Assembly (NCBI GenBank): GCA_013076295.1 | Contig: RQOL01000454.1 | Coordinates: 1 to 64,000, forward strand | Origin: Sanderia malayensis | Taxonomy: Eukaryota; Cnidaria; Scyphozoa; Semaeostomeae; Pelagiidae | DNA: 64,000 nucleotides | Reading direction: 5' to 3' | Shown: positions 21,523-31,658 of the stretch, one piece after another | Layout of the letters: every line of letters begins with the position of its first letter | How positions within the stretch are numbered: the stretch's first letter is position 1 | The notes under the pieces: model-generated | Told to the model about the DNA's origin: nothing | Database searches by the model: none | What the model saw: only the letters and a program-made list of their open reading frames with translations | Made by a program: the position numbers and the translations under genes

Positions 21523-23073
21523 TTAATCAGAGTTCAAGGACATCACATAGGTTCCATCATGTGTACCGCCATCCAATTGCAGATACGGAAAAGCTTCGAC
21601 GAATCCCCGAAGTCTGCCATGAGTAGCTAAGAGTTGTCTTGCGGCTGGAAGGTGTTCATAGACGAACTTACAAGCTTGAGATGAAATAGCAGATTTAGAA
21701 GGGAGAGAATTGAGATATTTTCCAAATTCATAAGCAACAAGAGCGAGGTCTGGTATAGGAATAGAGGTTTGGGGTGAGGTTGGTTGAGAAGGCTCAGCAA
21801 TTGCATCTGCAGGGGGGCGTAAGTCAGAAGATTCGGGATCAGGAACGGCGGCAATCTTTTCAATGTTGACCGGGCGAGGAAAATCCTGTCCGGTGGTGAT
21901 GTTACGTAAGGTGAGCAAATCTGAGCGATTGTAGGGATGACCTGTGACGACAAATGGGCCATCAAAATTTTGAACAAACCGAGAGACACTGCCGGATGGA
22001 GTAGAATCCTTACGGAGAAATACAATTTTGCCTTCCTGGACGTGAATATCACGTGATGATGAGTCGTAAAGTTCTCTCTGGCGACGACGAAGGTCCGATT
22101 TGATGTGAGAAAACTGTGTATGAGCATCTTTCAAGTTTTTGAGCAAATTATTTGCGTAATGGTCAGCTGGGAGAGGGTGAGATGGAAGTTGAAAAGACAA
22201 AGTCTCTGGTGAAAGGGCGTCACGGCCAAAGACAAGAGAAAACGGAGTGATGTCTGAAGTTCCTGAAATGGGATAGGCATTGTGTGCATAGACAGCAGGT
22301 TGTAGGAATTCTTCCCAGCTAGCTTGATGCTGTTCGCAATAGATGCCAACTGCGAAATTAAGAAAGCGATGTACTCGTTCAGTAGCATCGTTTAGGCGTG
22401 GCCGAAAACCAGGTTTGAAGACATGTTTGATGCTAAGGAAAGAAGTAAGGCGATACACGATAGCATTCAGAAATTCTCCACCGCGATCACTCTGTAAAAC
22501 GGCGGGAAATCCAAAGGGTAATAGGACTTCATGAAAAAGTGCGCGAGCGGCGGTAGGTGCTGTTTTATCTGGGACAGGAATAGCGCGAAGAAAATCAGAG
22601 TAGAGACAAACTTCAGTGAAAATCCATTTATTGCCGGACGCAGAAAGAGGCAGCTCCCCAACGTAATCGATACCGAGAGTATGAAACGGATGTTGGTAGA
22701 GGCGATTTTGCATAGGCCCGTCAAGTTGACTGAGGGATTTGAACCTTATGCAATGATGACAACGGCGAATCCAATTGCGGATATGTTTAGATAAATTGCG
22801 CCAATAAAAATCCCGAAAGATGTCATTATAGGTGGCGTCACGGCCTGTGTCCGGAATAATATTGTCCTTGCCAGGGCGGTGTTCAATGGTGAAGTCAAAC
22901 TCAGCTAATGCCAAACACCAACGAGCTAATTTAGAATTTTGAGTGGCAATGGAAGCAAGAAATTTAAGATTTGCATGATTGGTGACAACTTTGCATTTGC
23001 GACCAATGATGTAATGAAGAAATCGTTTGAGAGCCCATTTGATCACAAAAATTCTTGATGAAATGTAGGCCAA
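21523..23073 (-). pseudogene. Gypsy pol, RNase H C-terminus and integrase
   Basis: A 500-codon open frame. It starts in the RNase H tail (FLHYIIGRKCKVVTNHANL, then FTIEHRPGKDN) and continues into the integrase zinc finger, whose CHHC end is visible (RRCHHCIRF). The integrase core has D in LGIDYVGELP, D in LQSDRGGEF, and E in NDATERVHRFL, i.e. the DDE triad with an unusual PRLNDATER in place of the common NGQ.ER. A basic C-terminal region follows (DLRRRQRELYD, then FDGPFVVTGHPYNRSD). The usual histidine of the zinc finger's first half is not clear, and about 50 residues between DNIIPD and YNDIFRDFYW seem missing, so an in-frame deletion is likely. Integrase inserts element cDNA. This frame alone cannot be functional because pol is split upstream. 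Confidence 0.8.
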
Positions 23074-23138
23074 TGTGATTCCGTGCGACTAAATGATCGA
23101 GAGGCAAATTGAACAGCGGGAAGAATACCATTACGACA

Positions 23139-23990
23139 TTAGGCGAGAATCGCACCACAGCCCTTTTTGCTGGCATCGGTGTGGAATTTGAACTCTGCAT
23201 GCCAATCAAGACGAGTAAAGATTATGTTCGGAGAAATAAGGGCCGTTTTTAAGTCACAGAATTCCTTCTCATGTGCCTCAGACCAAACAAAAGGAACTTT
23301 TTGAGGTAAAAAGGACGTGCAAATGCTGACAACGTCGGGATAGGTTTCGAATTTAATTTCGAAAATACCCAACCATACCCAAGAAACGTTTGAATTGAGT
23401 AGCTGTACTAGGTTGTGACATTTCTGAAATTGCTTCCGTGCCCTTTTCTGAAGGAAAACGACCGGTTGGTGTTATACGATGACCAAAGCACGTGTAAATC
23501 AGTAGAAAAAGTGTGCATTTGGAGGGTGTAAACTGAAGGCCAAAATTAACTGCGCGCGCAAGGATCTGTTCATAGTGAGTTAAGGCCTCTGCGGAGGAGG
23601 CAGACCAAGTGACGCAATCATCAATGTAGATGATGAGCCATTGATACAAGAAGTCAGAAAAAACTGTGTTCAAAATGCGTTGAAATGTCTGGGGCGCAGT
23701 TTTCAAACCAAATAGCATGCGAAAAAATTTACAAAGTCCGAGATAAGTGGCGAAAGAGGTTGTGTGTTGATGCTGAAGGCTCGCTGGAATTTTCCAATAT
23801 CCAGAAGTAAGATCGAATTTTGGGAAATATTTGCCACCAATGATGGCATCCAGAACATTAGAAACGAATAGGATAGCCATAACCCTTTGTAACTGTATTA
23901 AGACCCTCATAATCAACAACAAAACGGGGGTTGAGGTTTGCCCTTTTCTAAGGGTTTATGTACTAAAATGCAGGGTGCCCCCATGCCAAA
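23139..23990 (-). pseudogene. Gypsy pol, reverse transcriptase
   Basis: Two overlapping minus-strand frames, 23353-23922 and 23139-23372, plus PRFVVDYEGLN further upstream at about 23900-23960 in another frame. The palm motifs are FDLTSGYW (first aspartate), FGLKTAPQTFQR and the active-site box LIIYIDDCV, followed by FKRFLGMVGYFR, all typical of Ty3/Gypsy. The connection to RNase H (KVPFVWSEAHEKEFCDLKTAL, then FHTDASKKGCGAILA) lies in the second frame. At least two frameshifts and an upstream truncation at the MITE boundary (24011) show it is dead. Confidence 0.75.
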
Positions 23991-24010
23991 TGACTTGGTT
24001 GGATAATGCG

Positions 24011-25367
24011 AGCCTGGTAATCATTTCAGGTTTATCACGATAGCGATAACGAACACAATAACGAATACGATAACGAATAAATTCCCTGCCTGCAGGATAT
24101 CATGTACTCACTGCCTTTCGCATTTGTCGTTATCGTGAAGTAAAAATGGCGGTTGAATGAACCAAACTCCTTAAAATCATCCACAGCGTTTTATTTCATT
24201 TTGCAAAGGCTCAGAAAATAACCAGTTAACGAGCTAAGAAAAGGAAGGCTCTGGGTTAAAGAGACAGTTTTAAAAATAAATCTTTGAAAAAAGTAACGGC
24301 TTTGGGACCAATAATCGAAAGAAAACGACCCCGAATGTTGTTAAAGATATTTTGAAAGTGAAAAGAAAATTTGGGCCAACCATTTACTTTTGGGGAAGCA
24401 AAAACAACAGGAAAAGATACATTTTACATGAAATTTTCTGTGCCGAGACACTGTTTTCCCATCATAAATTTTTCACATTCCTTAGAACAAAAGAGAGATC
24501 ACGATTACCAGGAAAAATATCAAAACTTTTAAGCCTGGTACTCACTTGAGGTTTATCACGATAATGATAACGATAGCGATAACGATTAGGTTGTAATCGT
24601 GATAAAACCAAGTGAGTACATAATTTGTAACCGTGTTATGTCCTTTTTTCCTGATAAAACCGGCCCGAATACCGGGAATTGAAAAGGAAAAGTGCTGATA
24701 TTTTTTCGTGGTAATCGTGATCCGTCTTTTGTTCTGAGGAATGCGAAAAATTTATGATGGGAAAACAGTGTCTGGGGCACAGGAAATTTCATGTAAAATG
24801 TATCTTTTGATGTTATTTTTTGCTTCCCCAACAGTAAATGGTTCGCCCAAATTTTCTTTTCACATTTGCAAATATCTTTAACAAAACTCGGGGTCGTTAT
24901 CTTTCGATTATAGGTCGCAACCCATGACCTTTTTCAAAGGTTTATTTTTAAAACTGTTTCTTTAACCCAGAACCTTCCTTTTCTTCGCTCTTTAACTTCC
25001 TGATTATTTTTTGAGCGCTTGCAACATGAAATCAAACGTTCTGATTGATTTCAAGGAATTTGCTTCATTTAACCGCCACTTTTACTTCACGATAATGACA
25101 AATGCGAATGACAGTGAGTACATGATACATGATATCCCGCAGGCAAGGAATTTATTCGTTATTGTAATCGTTATCGCTATCGTGATAAACCTCAAATGGG
25201 TACCAGGCTTTCCTTTTCAATTCGTGGTAATCGGCCCCGATTTATCACCAAAATCCGACATAGCAAGACTACAAATTATGTACTCATTTGGTTTTATCAC
25301 GATTACAACCTAATCGTTATCGCTATCGTTATCGTTATCGTGATAAACCTCAAGTGAGTACCAGGCT
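24011..25367. mobile_element. Outer copy of a 679-bp MITE split by its own kind
   Basis: Starts AGCCTGGTAATCATTT and ends AGTGAGTACCAGGCT. Its two parts, 24011-24531 (521 bp) and 25210-25367 (158 bp), add to 679 bp. They match the reverse complement of the inner copy's right and left parts, with the ends carrying runs of the motif ATCGTTATCG and its complement. No coding sequence. Family uncertain. Confidence 0.75.
24532..25209. mobile_element. Inner MITE copy, 678 bp, inserted in inverted orientation
   Basis: Begins AGCCTGGTACTCACTTGAGG and ends CCCATTT-like CAAATGGGTACCAGGCT. Terminal inverted repeats carry GTTTATCACGATA and GATAACGATAGCGATAACG arrays. It lies inside a homologous copy of opposite orientation at an ACTTTT/CC target. 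Confidence 0.75.
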
Positions 25368-25775
25368 AGGCCGAAAGAGAAATTGTAAATATTCTGGGGG
25401 GTATAAGTAAGTATCTTATCCAGTTTCGTTTGCGGGAGTCAATTTTCTCCTGTAAGAAATGTGCAGCGAATGATAAAGGAGCCTGTTTCAGAAGCGAACG
25501 ACAAATTTGACATTGCAGATTTTCAAATCGTCTCATGAGCTATCATTGCAAATCTGCAATGATAGCTCATGAGATGAATGGCTACCATGAAATATTGGTG
25601 AGGCTTTTTTGCTGACAATTTTTCTGTGCACTTTAATCTTATATCTTGGTTTCAGCAATGCTGATATTAGCTATCTCCTAATTTTGATGACTTATTAGCT
25701 TTTATTTTGCAAATTGATTTCTAATTGCTACAGAAAAGCATTTTTAATGAGTTCTTACTAGTGGAATACAATTTA
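25368..25775. other. Spacer between MITE nest and PIF element
   Basis: No gene recognised. The only structure is the perfect hairpin at 25531-25574. Confidence 0.5.
25531..25574. repeat. Perfect hairpin, 20-bp arms, 4-bp loop
   Basis: Arms TCTCATGAGCTATCATTGCA (25531-25550) and its exact complement (25555-25574) around AATC. The same GCAGATTT/AAATCTGCA words occur just upstream, hinting at local template switching. Confidence 0.9.
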
Positions 25776-25998
25776 GGGGCCCTTTACATCAGCAAACTCA
25801 GACCGGTCTGAGTTTCAGATCGGTTTGAAATTTTGCGATGTCTGCTTTTTTGCGTTGCGTTTATATGGAGTTTCAAACCGGTGCGAAACTATACGGTCCA
25901 CAAATTGCGCATGCGTTGAATGGAATCGAGGCAACTGTGACAATGATTTCCTTTCCCGCATTTTTTCGCATGTTTTCAATTTGTTCGGGGCTATTTTC

Positions 25999-27321
25999 AT
26001 GATGGCGCCAAGTGATAGGCAGCAGAAGAAGATGTTATTGGAATTAGTAGTGAAATGCATCGTCCCTACTGTTTGTGCTGCATTGCAGATCCATTTTATC
26101 TTGATGGTTGCAATACTGCTGCAACACCAGAAATTGAAGCAGGAGGCTGACCTTGCCATTCAGGAAAAGAATCGCGCACTTCGCAGGTACAGACAGCTAC
26201 GAAATAGATTTTTAAGGAGCAAAAGACGCAACTGGAAGAACCCAGGACGGACTGATGAGTGGTGGAGAAATCTGATGGATCGCAAAATGCTTCCAGAAGA
26301 GTGGAACACAAATTTTCGAATGTCAAGGGAAGTCTTCTTTAAGCTTGAAGAAAAACTACGGCCATACATTCGACCAAGTCAAGACTCATTTCGTGGCGAT
26401 ACAATATCCTCCTCCAAAAAACTTGCAATGACTCTTTACTATTTGAAAGACCAGGGGTCGTTAAGAATGACCAGCAATATATTTGGTGTGTCCCCATGTA
26501 CCCTTTCTTTGACAATAAGGAAAGTTTGTAGTGTGATTGTAAAGGTACTAGGACCAGAACTCATAAAGTTCCCAACCACTGAGGAAGAGCTACGTCAAGT
26601 AATTTGTAAATTTGAGAACAAGTTTGGTTTTCCAATGGTTGTTGGTTGTGTGGATGGGACACATATTCCAGTAAAACAGCCGACAGAAAATGCACATGAC
26701 TATTTCTGTTACAAAATGAAATACACCATAAATGTTCAAGCAATATGTGACCATGAAGGACGCTTTCTGGATGTGGATTGCTCATGGCCAGGAAGTGTCC
26801 ATGATGCTAAAGTGTTTGCAAATAGTTCTGTAAATTTGTTGTTTCAAGAAAAAAGGTTACCAGATGTTGCCAGGAAACTTAACATTGATGATACCATAGA
26901 TGTGGGGCCTGTTTTAATTGGTGACCCAGCTTATCCATTGCTGCCTGGTATGTTAAAAGAATTTGATACATGCAATTCTAATGAAGAAGTTATGTATAAC
27001 ATACAACTAAGATCTGTTCGCAACCAAATCGAGTGTGCTTTTGGGAGACTGAAGGCCAGGTGGAGAATTTTGAATCGACCAATTGACATTGGCATTGAAC
27101 ATGTACCAAACCTGGTTGTTGCATGCTTTGTGCTACACAACTACTGTGAAGCAAGAAAATCTTCCCTGAATCAGGAGGCAGTTAACAAAGAAATTGATAA
27201 TGAGAGGAGAAACCAGGATTGCTTTCACCACACGGCTAAGAATAAATTACATGTCTACAACTCCTCTAAAGGAAATATGGTAAGAGATGCATTCAAGAAA
27301 TATCTCAAGAAAAATTTATGA
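25999..27321 (+). CDS. HARBI1-like PIF/Harbinger transposase
   Basis: A 440-residue protein from the first ATG (25999). An in-frame extension to 25825 has only a TTG and would start inside the terminal repeat. The N-terminus (about 22-42) is hydrophobic, then a basic coiled part (55-80). A helix-turn-helix-like region (about 130-185) precedes the DDE nuclease: D219 in VGCVDGTHIP, D269 in PGSVHDAKVF and E345 in RNQIECAFGRLKARWRIL, with the GDPAYPLL block at 308-315. It should excise and integrate the element in the nucleus. In known Harbinger elements it needs the Myb-like partner for nuclear import and end binding. The frame is intact. Confidence 0.9.
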   Translation: MMAPSDRQQKKMLLELVVKCIVPTVCAALQIHFILMVAILLQHQKLKQEADLAIQEKNRALRRYRQLRNRFLRSKRRNWKNPGRTDEWWRNLMDRKMLPEEWNTNFRMSREVFFKLEEKLRPYIRPSQDSFRGDTISSSKKLAMTLYYLKDQGSLRMTSNIFGVSPCTLSLTIRKVCSVIVKVLGPELIKFPTTEEELRQVICKFENKFGFPMVVGCVDGTHIPVKQPTENAHDYFCYKMKYTINVQAICDHEGRFLDVDCSWPGSVHDAKVFANSSVNLLFQEKRLPDVARKLNIDDTIDVGPVLIGDPAYPLLPGMLKEFDTCNSNEEVMYNIQLRSVRNQIECAFGRLKARWRILNRPIDIGIEHVPNLVVACFVLHNYCEARKSSLNQEAVNKEIDNERRNQDCFHHTAKNKLHVYNSSKGNMVRDAFKKYLKKNL

Positions 27322-27866
27322 TTGGAACAAATGCCGTACAGAAGACAGCTTACCTTTAAAACTCTTATGTTGTTATTGTTTCAAAATTCATTACACTAGT
27401 AAAAAGCTGCATTTAAGTTATATTATAGTTTCTCAAAGCTTAAACACGTAAAGGTTGTAAAAAAATTTTGCTTCAAAAAAATCAGTGACAGTTTCAGTAT
27501 GTGCTGTCAGTGGACTGGGTTGAATTCTTTGTTACTTTGAACATACATGTACTTTGATTATAATGAAAAATAGCTTTTATGTATATAAATGTAGTTTTTT
27601 ATTAGAAACTAAAGAAAAACTCGAGGCCAAATTTCTCAAAAACTAAGAAACCATATTTTCAAACCTGGATCAAACAAGCTAAGAAACCTTTGGAATTGAC
27701 AAAGTTTCAACTGTTAGCTTTATGGAAAAATTCTACTGACAACAATTTTGTCTACAATAACCTTTGAAACTGCACAAAAGGCTTTAGTCACTATATTTCC
27801 AGTTCAAAGCATATGATGCTAATCTTTGGTAATGCTAATGTTTGCAAAAGTCAGCCATGTTTTAGA

Positions 27867-29024
27867 TCACTTGGGAATTAAGTTATTTTGATCTTCTTCT
27901 GCATGACGAACATTAACGCTGTTCAACAACGTTGTATAAGGGGTTGAAACATACTGCTGCTGCTGTGTTGGCTGTGGAAATGAATATGGAGGATACTGGC
28001 ATTGTTGCGCCACTTGGTATCCTGGATTGTTGGACATTGCTTGGGCAAGATTAAGAAGTCCATTTCCCAGTTGTTGCCCAAGACCATTTATGGACTGTGC
28101 CATGGTTTCCACCATCTTCTCCATTCCCTTTGCTGACTGCTCTAGGATGACTGTATTTCTTTTCTTTATTTCTAGCTCATCCTTTGCTACCTGCACCATA
28201 ATCTGATCACGTTGTTGTGATGATAGTGGCTTTTCTAATTTGGCACGCTTGTTGTCAGTTAGTTTTGTTCTTTTGGGAGTCTGATCATCTGTACTGGAAG
28301 TTGATGCAGATGAACATTCATTTCTTTTCTTTGAACAAGGTATCTCTTGCTCTGTTTCTTCTCTGTTTTCTTGAGGCTCAACATCAGTTGCTGAAGCCTC
28401 CTCTGTTTCGCTTTCATCATCAGAGACATAACCTGAGTTTTCTGCTGCAATGGATGAAACTGCACCTCCAATCTTCGTAACAGAGGGGCAGCCACCCCAT
28501 ATCATGACCAGACGATCCCAATTACGTATAAGTAGTTTTCCACTTCCAGAACGGGTTCCCTCAGTTACTGCTTTTTTGAAGTTTTGTCTCACAGTCTTGA
28601 CACGCCCTTTTACTCGCCCATAGCCAACTTTAATGAGCCTCTTTTCCTCTGCGATGAATCTCTCACGCTTGAATTTTTCATGATCATCAAGACCTTCAGA
28701 AATCTTACTGATTTCTTCAGGCCCAAACTTTTCTGGTGGGTACATTGATGCCATCATTTGCCTGACATCCTCATATAACCTGACAAGATCCGCCTCCATG
28801 TCCTTGCCTTCGTAATCCTTCTTGATTTTGTAATCATACAAACAAAAGATTAGGCTTTCAATTTTTTCGTCATTCCATCTCCACCTGCTTTTGCGTTCAT
28901 CAGTTGTGACAACTTCTTCGATGACCTCGGTCGTTTCATTTTGTCCTGATCGTGGTGACGGAGTACCTTCAACAACAGGTTGTGTTTTCTCAAAACTCTC
29001 TATTATTGTGGAAACGGTGAAACG
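27867..29024 (-). CDS. Myb/SANT-like DNA-binding partner of PIF transposase, 5' end uncertain
   Basis: The frame is open from about 29024 down to the stop at 27867, but there is no ATG in frame before the Myb domain. A plausible acceptor (TTTCCACAATAATAG, about 29000) suggests an upstream exon, which I could not find before the right repeat. The domain RWRWNDEKIESLIFCLYDYK (about 28830-28890) is the first helix of a Myb/SANT or trihelix fold. The central part has VGYGRVKGRVKTVRQNFKKAV and the second conserved tryptophan in LLIRNWDRLVMIWGG. A serine/acid-rich middle with a basic patch (CSKKRNE, PKRTK), a coiled region and a glutamine-rich tail follow. In this family the protein recognises element ends and recruits transposase. 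Convergent with the transposase, 546 bp apart. Confidence 0.7.
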   Translation of the reverse strand, partial: RFTVSTIIESFEKTQPVVEGTPSPRSGQNETTEVIEEVVTTDERKSRWRWNDEKIESLIFCLYDYKIKKDYEGKDMEADLVRLYEDVRQMMASMYPPEKFGPEEISKISEGLDDHEKFKRERFIAEEKRLIKVGYGRVKGRVKTVRQNFKKAVTEGTRSGSGKLLIRNWDRLVMIWGGCPSVTKIGGAVSSIAAENSGYVSDDESETEEASATDVEPQENREETEQEIPCSKKRNECSSASTSSTDDQTPKRTKLTDNKRAKLEKPLSSQQRDQIMVQVAKDELEIKKRNTVILEQSAKGMEKMVETMAQSINGLGQQLGNGLLNLAQAMSNNPGYQVAQQCQYPPYSFPQPTQQQQYVSTPYTTLLNSVNVRHAEEDQNNLIPK

Positions 29025-29502
29025 GCGATATCAGTGTGAATCACAAAATGGACGACCGAAATGAAAATGGCGCCAAATGATGCGATATCTCCTCCGCAAT
29101 TTTCTTCACAACTTTCATTTCGCCCCGATCTGAACAAATTTCTGTTTACATGAGAATTTCAGGTCGACCTGAGTTTTCAGATCGGTCTGAAAGACCGAAA
29201 CGAGCCCAGACCGGCACGAGTTTCATTTCGCCTGTTCTCATGTAAACACTCTAAGGGCTTTGACCAGACACCGAAATGAACTCGTGCCGATCTGAAACTC
29301 AGATCGGTCTGAGTTTGCTCATGTAAAGGGCCCCTTATAGTCAGGTCTGCACAATTCTAACTCGTGTAGCTCGAGCTTTTCCTATTCACTCTCACAAAGA
29401 TTGAATTCTTATAAAGATGAACATCTACAATTCGAGCGTTCTGTAATTCGAATATTTTCATGCTTCTCTAGGGTATTCAACCTAGACAGATTTGACTGTA
29501 CA

Positions 29503-30127
29503 TCAAAATATTTGCCTCAAATCATTAGAAAATGTATTTCTCGCAACAATTTCGGCATAATTTTGACCGACAAGAGAAACAGAGCAACAGCTGTCTTGGG
29601 GTAAAAGTAGAGAAATACCCGCAGAAACGATTTTTGTCCACAAAACATTGCGGTTACGAAGATCAAATGCTGAAACTGTTGAAACGGGATTAAAAGGCAT
29701 GACTGCTGGCATACCGTAAATGTGGTTGGGCGAAGAGCTGGGCCCAGCGGATGCCGATGGGTCATCTCAGATTTTTCTACTTCAGCAAGAATAGTAGTAG
29801 TTAGATCGAGTTTTAAACTAGACAGGCAGTCCGAAACGATAGCTTTAACCGAATCTAGTGAAACACAATCGGTGGAATCTGCCGTGTGCGCAGAAACAGC
29901 AGATGAGATATGATCACGTGATAAACGATTGTTAGATAAACGATAAGGAATAGGAGAATTATTTGAAGGAGAATTGTTAGACAAATAGTGTGAACCAGAA
30001 AATGTACGAGTTTGATTACAAAGGTGGTGATTAGTATTGCTACGACCATTAGACGCACGAACCTCATGATTGAAATGGATTCATCGCTCGAGGTTTTATG
30101 GGAAATGCGGGAAGCATGCGAAAGCAC
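29503..30127 (-). pseudogene. Gypsy gag-like remnant
   Basis: Frame-shifted minus-strand pieces next to the 5' LTR remnant. One frame has a serine/asparagine-rich leader and then VKAIVSDCLSSLKLDL..ILAEVEKSE, an amphipathic helix as found in gag N-termini. No zinc knuckle is visible, and the PIF element cuts the sequence off at 29334. Assigned by position more than by similarity. Confidence 0.3.
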
Positions 30128-30231
30128 GAAAGAGAAATAATGTCAAAGGCACGCAAGTCTTTCTGGATTTGTTGGTTCATATACGGCAGCCAAAACCTGG
30201 CATGGATGTTTGACGAAGTTATTACTTGTGA

Positions 30232-30304
30232 CTGACATTAAACATGATAACAATAATTACTTGAACACGAGGCTACGTGATATCGAGAAGGTAATCCTGT
30301 TACA
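30232..30304 (-). repeat. Gypsy 5' LTR remnant
   Basis: TGTAACAGGATTACCTTC from 30304 leftwards follows the solo LTR for about 73 bases, after which similarity stops, so the rest of the LTR has been lost. Confidence 0.5.
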
Positions 30305-30669
30305 CATCGCCGCGTGCAGAGCAGCCACTAAAGTTCACCTTCTTTCCTTGTTTTGCCAATGGAGATATCAATGACTGGATGTCTAGACTTTTCAGGCCAA
30401 CCACTCCAGGTGAAACAAAAGCCGAAAATTCCCAGTGGCAATTGGCACCGACAATGGTTGCGAAAGAGTAATGGACAATCTTCAAATACTCATGATAATC
30501 TCCAGTCGATTACACGTGGGGACCATAGATTTGGCGCATGTGTGAAGAGGTAAAATCTACAAATCTTTTCCAACATAAAACAAAAATGTCTGAATATAAA
30601 CATTATATTCAAAATTAACAACAATAATTTAGAATCTGGTAAAAATAACATCGTCTTGATATCTGCAAA
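30305..30669. other. Spacer before the tandem array
   Basis: Short frames on both strands, no motif. The array begins at the AAAGGTAGTTATTTGAG word at 30670. Confidence 0.5.
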
Positions 30670-30964
30670 AAAGGTAGTTATTTGAGATCAAAATCAAATT
30701 ATCTTTTAGTTTAAAGATCTTTACGCCAACGCATTTACTGGATGGCTCTGCGAAGGAAAGTCACGTGTCACCATTGTCTCAGACAATTGGCGGAGCTCAA
30801 GTGCAGGATAAAAATGTTATGCTTTTAATTTTATCAATTAAGCTAAATATGCCATTTTATCAAGTTTCTCCCCAGAAGCCCACTAAACTATAAATAAATA
30901 TATGAAATAAGTTGTGTACGAAAATCTCACGACTTTTTAAGCCTCCTTATGAAAGAGAGGTTAG

Positions 30965-30975
30965 TATATATAAAG
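30965..30975 (+). promoter_or_regulatory. TATA-like element, conserved in all array copies
   Basis: TATATATAAAG, followed about 30 bp on by CAACTCGTTG. Also at 46137 and 60560. It could be a plus-strand promoter, but no gene follows that I can define. Chance in AT-rich DNA is possible. Confidence 0.25.
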
Positions 30976-31557
30976 AGCCAGTCATGAAACTTTCAACTCG
31001 TTGTGCAAGGATGTTCTTTGTACTTAAATTCCATCGTTTCCTGATTCCGACATTCGACGTTGCATGTTTTGTATAATCGAATTGGGAATCGAATCAATTC
31101 AATGAAGGAAGGTGGAGAAGCTACGACATAACAAATACCTGTGAAATGAAATCAATTGATTTCTTCATAGTCTAGAAGATGCATTTACAATTAAGTTGCC
31201 AATATTAAAACACTTAGAAACAAAATATTTGCATGCCATACATTTAAATATTAGTTGATAGATACTTCTATTTGCATGCCACAATTTGGCATGTGGAAGA
31301 AAAAGTAGGAATAACATTAATTCGTCTATTCATTCGTCTGACATTCTTACATTGAAGGGCCCAAATTAATTAATAATTATATTATGTTTTCTGGTGACGG
31401 GCGGAAGATTCAGCAAAAAGTTGAAGTTAATTTATGTTTCACAAGTTAAAGGCACAATATCAAAATATTTCGAATTATAGTAATTACCTTTAAAGGCCCG
31501 AATACACTTAGCTATTTTACATTATTTATTCTCCAGACATCCCAAAAATAGTCCGTC

Positions 31558-31571
31558 GGGGGGGGGGGGGG
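31558..31571 (+). repeat. Poly-G run (14 G)
   Basis: Only in copy 1, inside the segment absent from copies 2 and 3. Confidence 0.9.
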
Positions 31572-31620
31572 AATCGAATTAACACTTCGTCAAAATAAGC
31601 AAAAGAAGTTCAGAATATTC

Positions 31621-31658
31621 GATGGAATAAAATCAAAACGTTTTGATTTTATTCCATC
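31621..31658. repeat. 38-bp perfect palindrome
   Basis: Arms of 19 bp (GATGGAATAAAATCAAAAC and its complement) with no loop. Imperfect flanking ATATTC extends it. Present only in array copy 1. Confidence 0.9.

Larger units (their letters stand above)
25776..29334. mobile_element. PIF/Harbinger DNA transposon
   Basis: A 3559-bp element flanked by TTA on both sides (25773-25775 and 29335-29337), the standard 3-bp Harbinger target duplication. Terminal inverted repeats of about 48 bp begin GGGGCCCTTTACAT and differ at two or three positions. It carries two genes on opposite strands, a DDE transposase and a Myb/SANT-like protein, the standard two-gene Harbinger layout. Variants of AGATCGGTCTGA recur near both ends. 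No break in the transposase was seen. Confidence 0.9.
20913..30304 (-). mobile_element. Decayed Ty3/Gypsy retrotransposon, interrupted by other elements
   Basis: Minus-strand order from the right: 5' LTR remnant (30232-30304), gag-like frame (29503-30127), then reverse transcriptase (about 23350-23990), RNase H and integrase (21523-23372), and 3' LTR (about 20913-21328). The LTR remnants share TGTAACAGGA.TAC and the next 70 bases with each other and with the solo LTR at 11164-11377. A PIF/Harbinger element and a nested MITE pair lie between gag and pol and are taken as insertions. The stretch 25368-25775 has no clear gypsy motif, so continuity there is inferred. Confidence 0.55.

Noticed and set aside
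25825..25998. 58-residue N-terminal extension of the Harbinger transposase
   Set aside because: Begins with TTG inside the terminal repeat region. The ATG pair at 25999 is a better start.
30300..30553. Short frames on both strands before the array
   Set aside because: About 60 codons each, overlapping, no motif, no conservation available.
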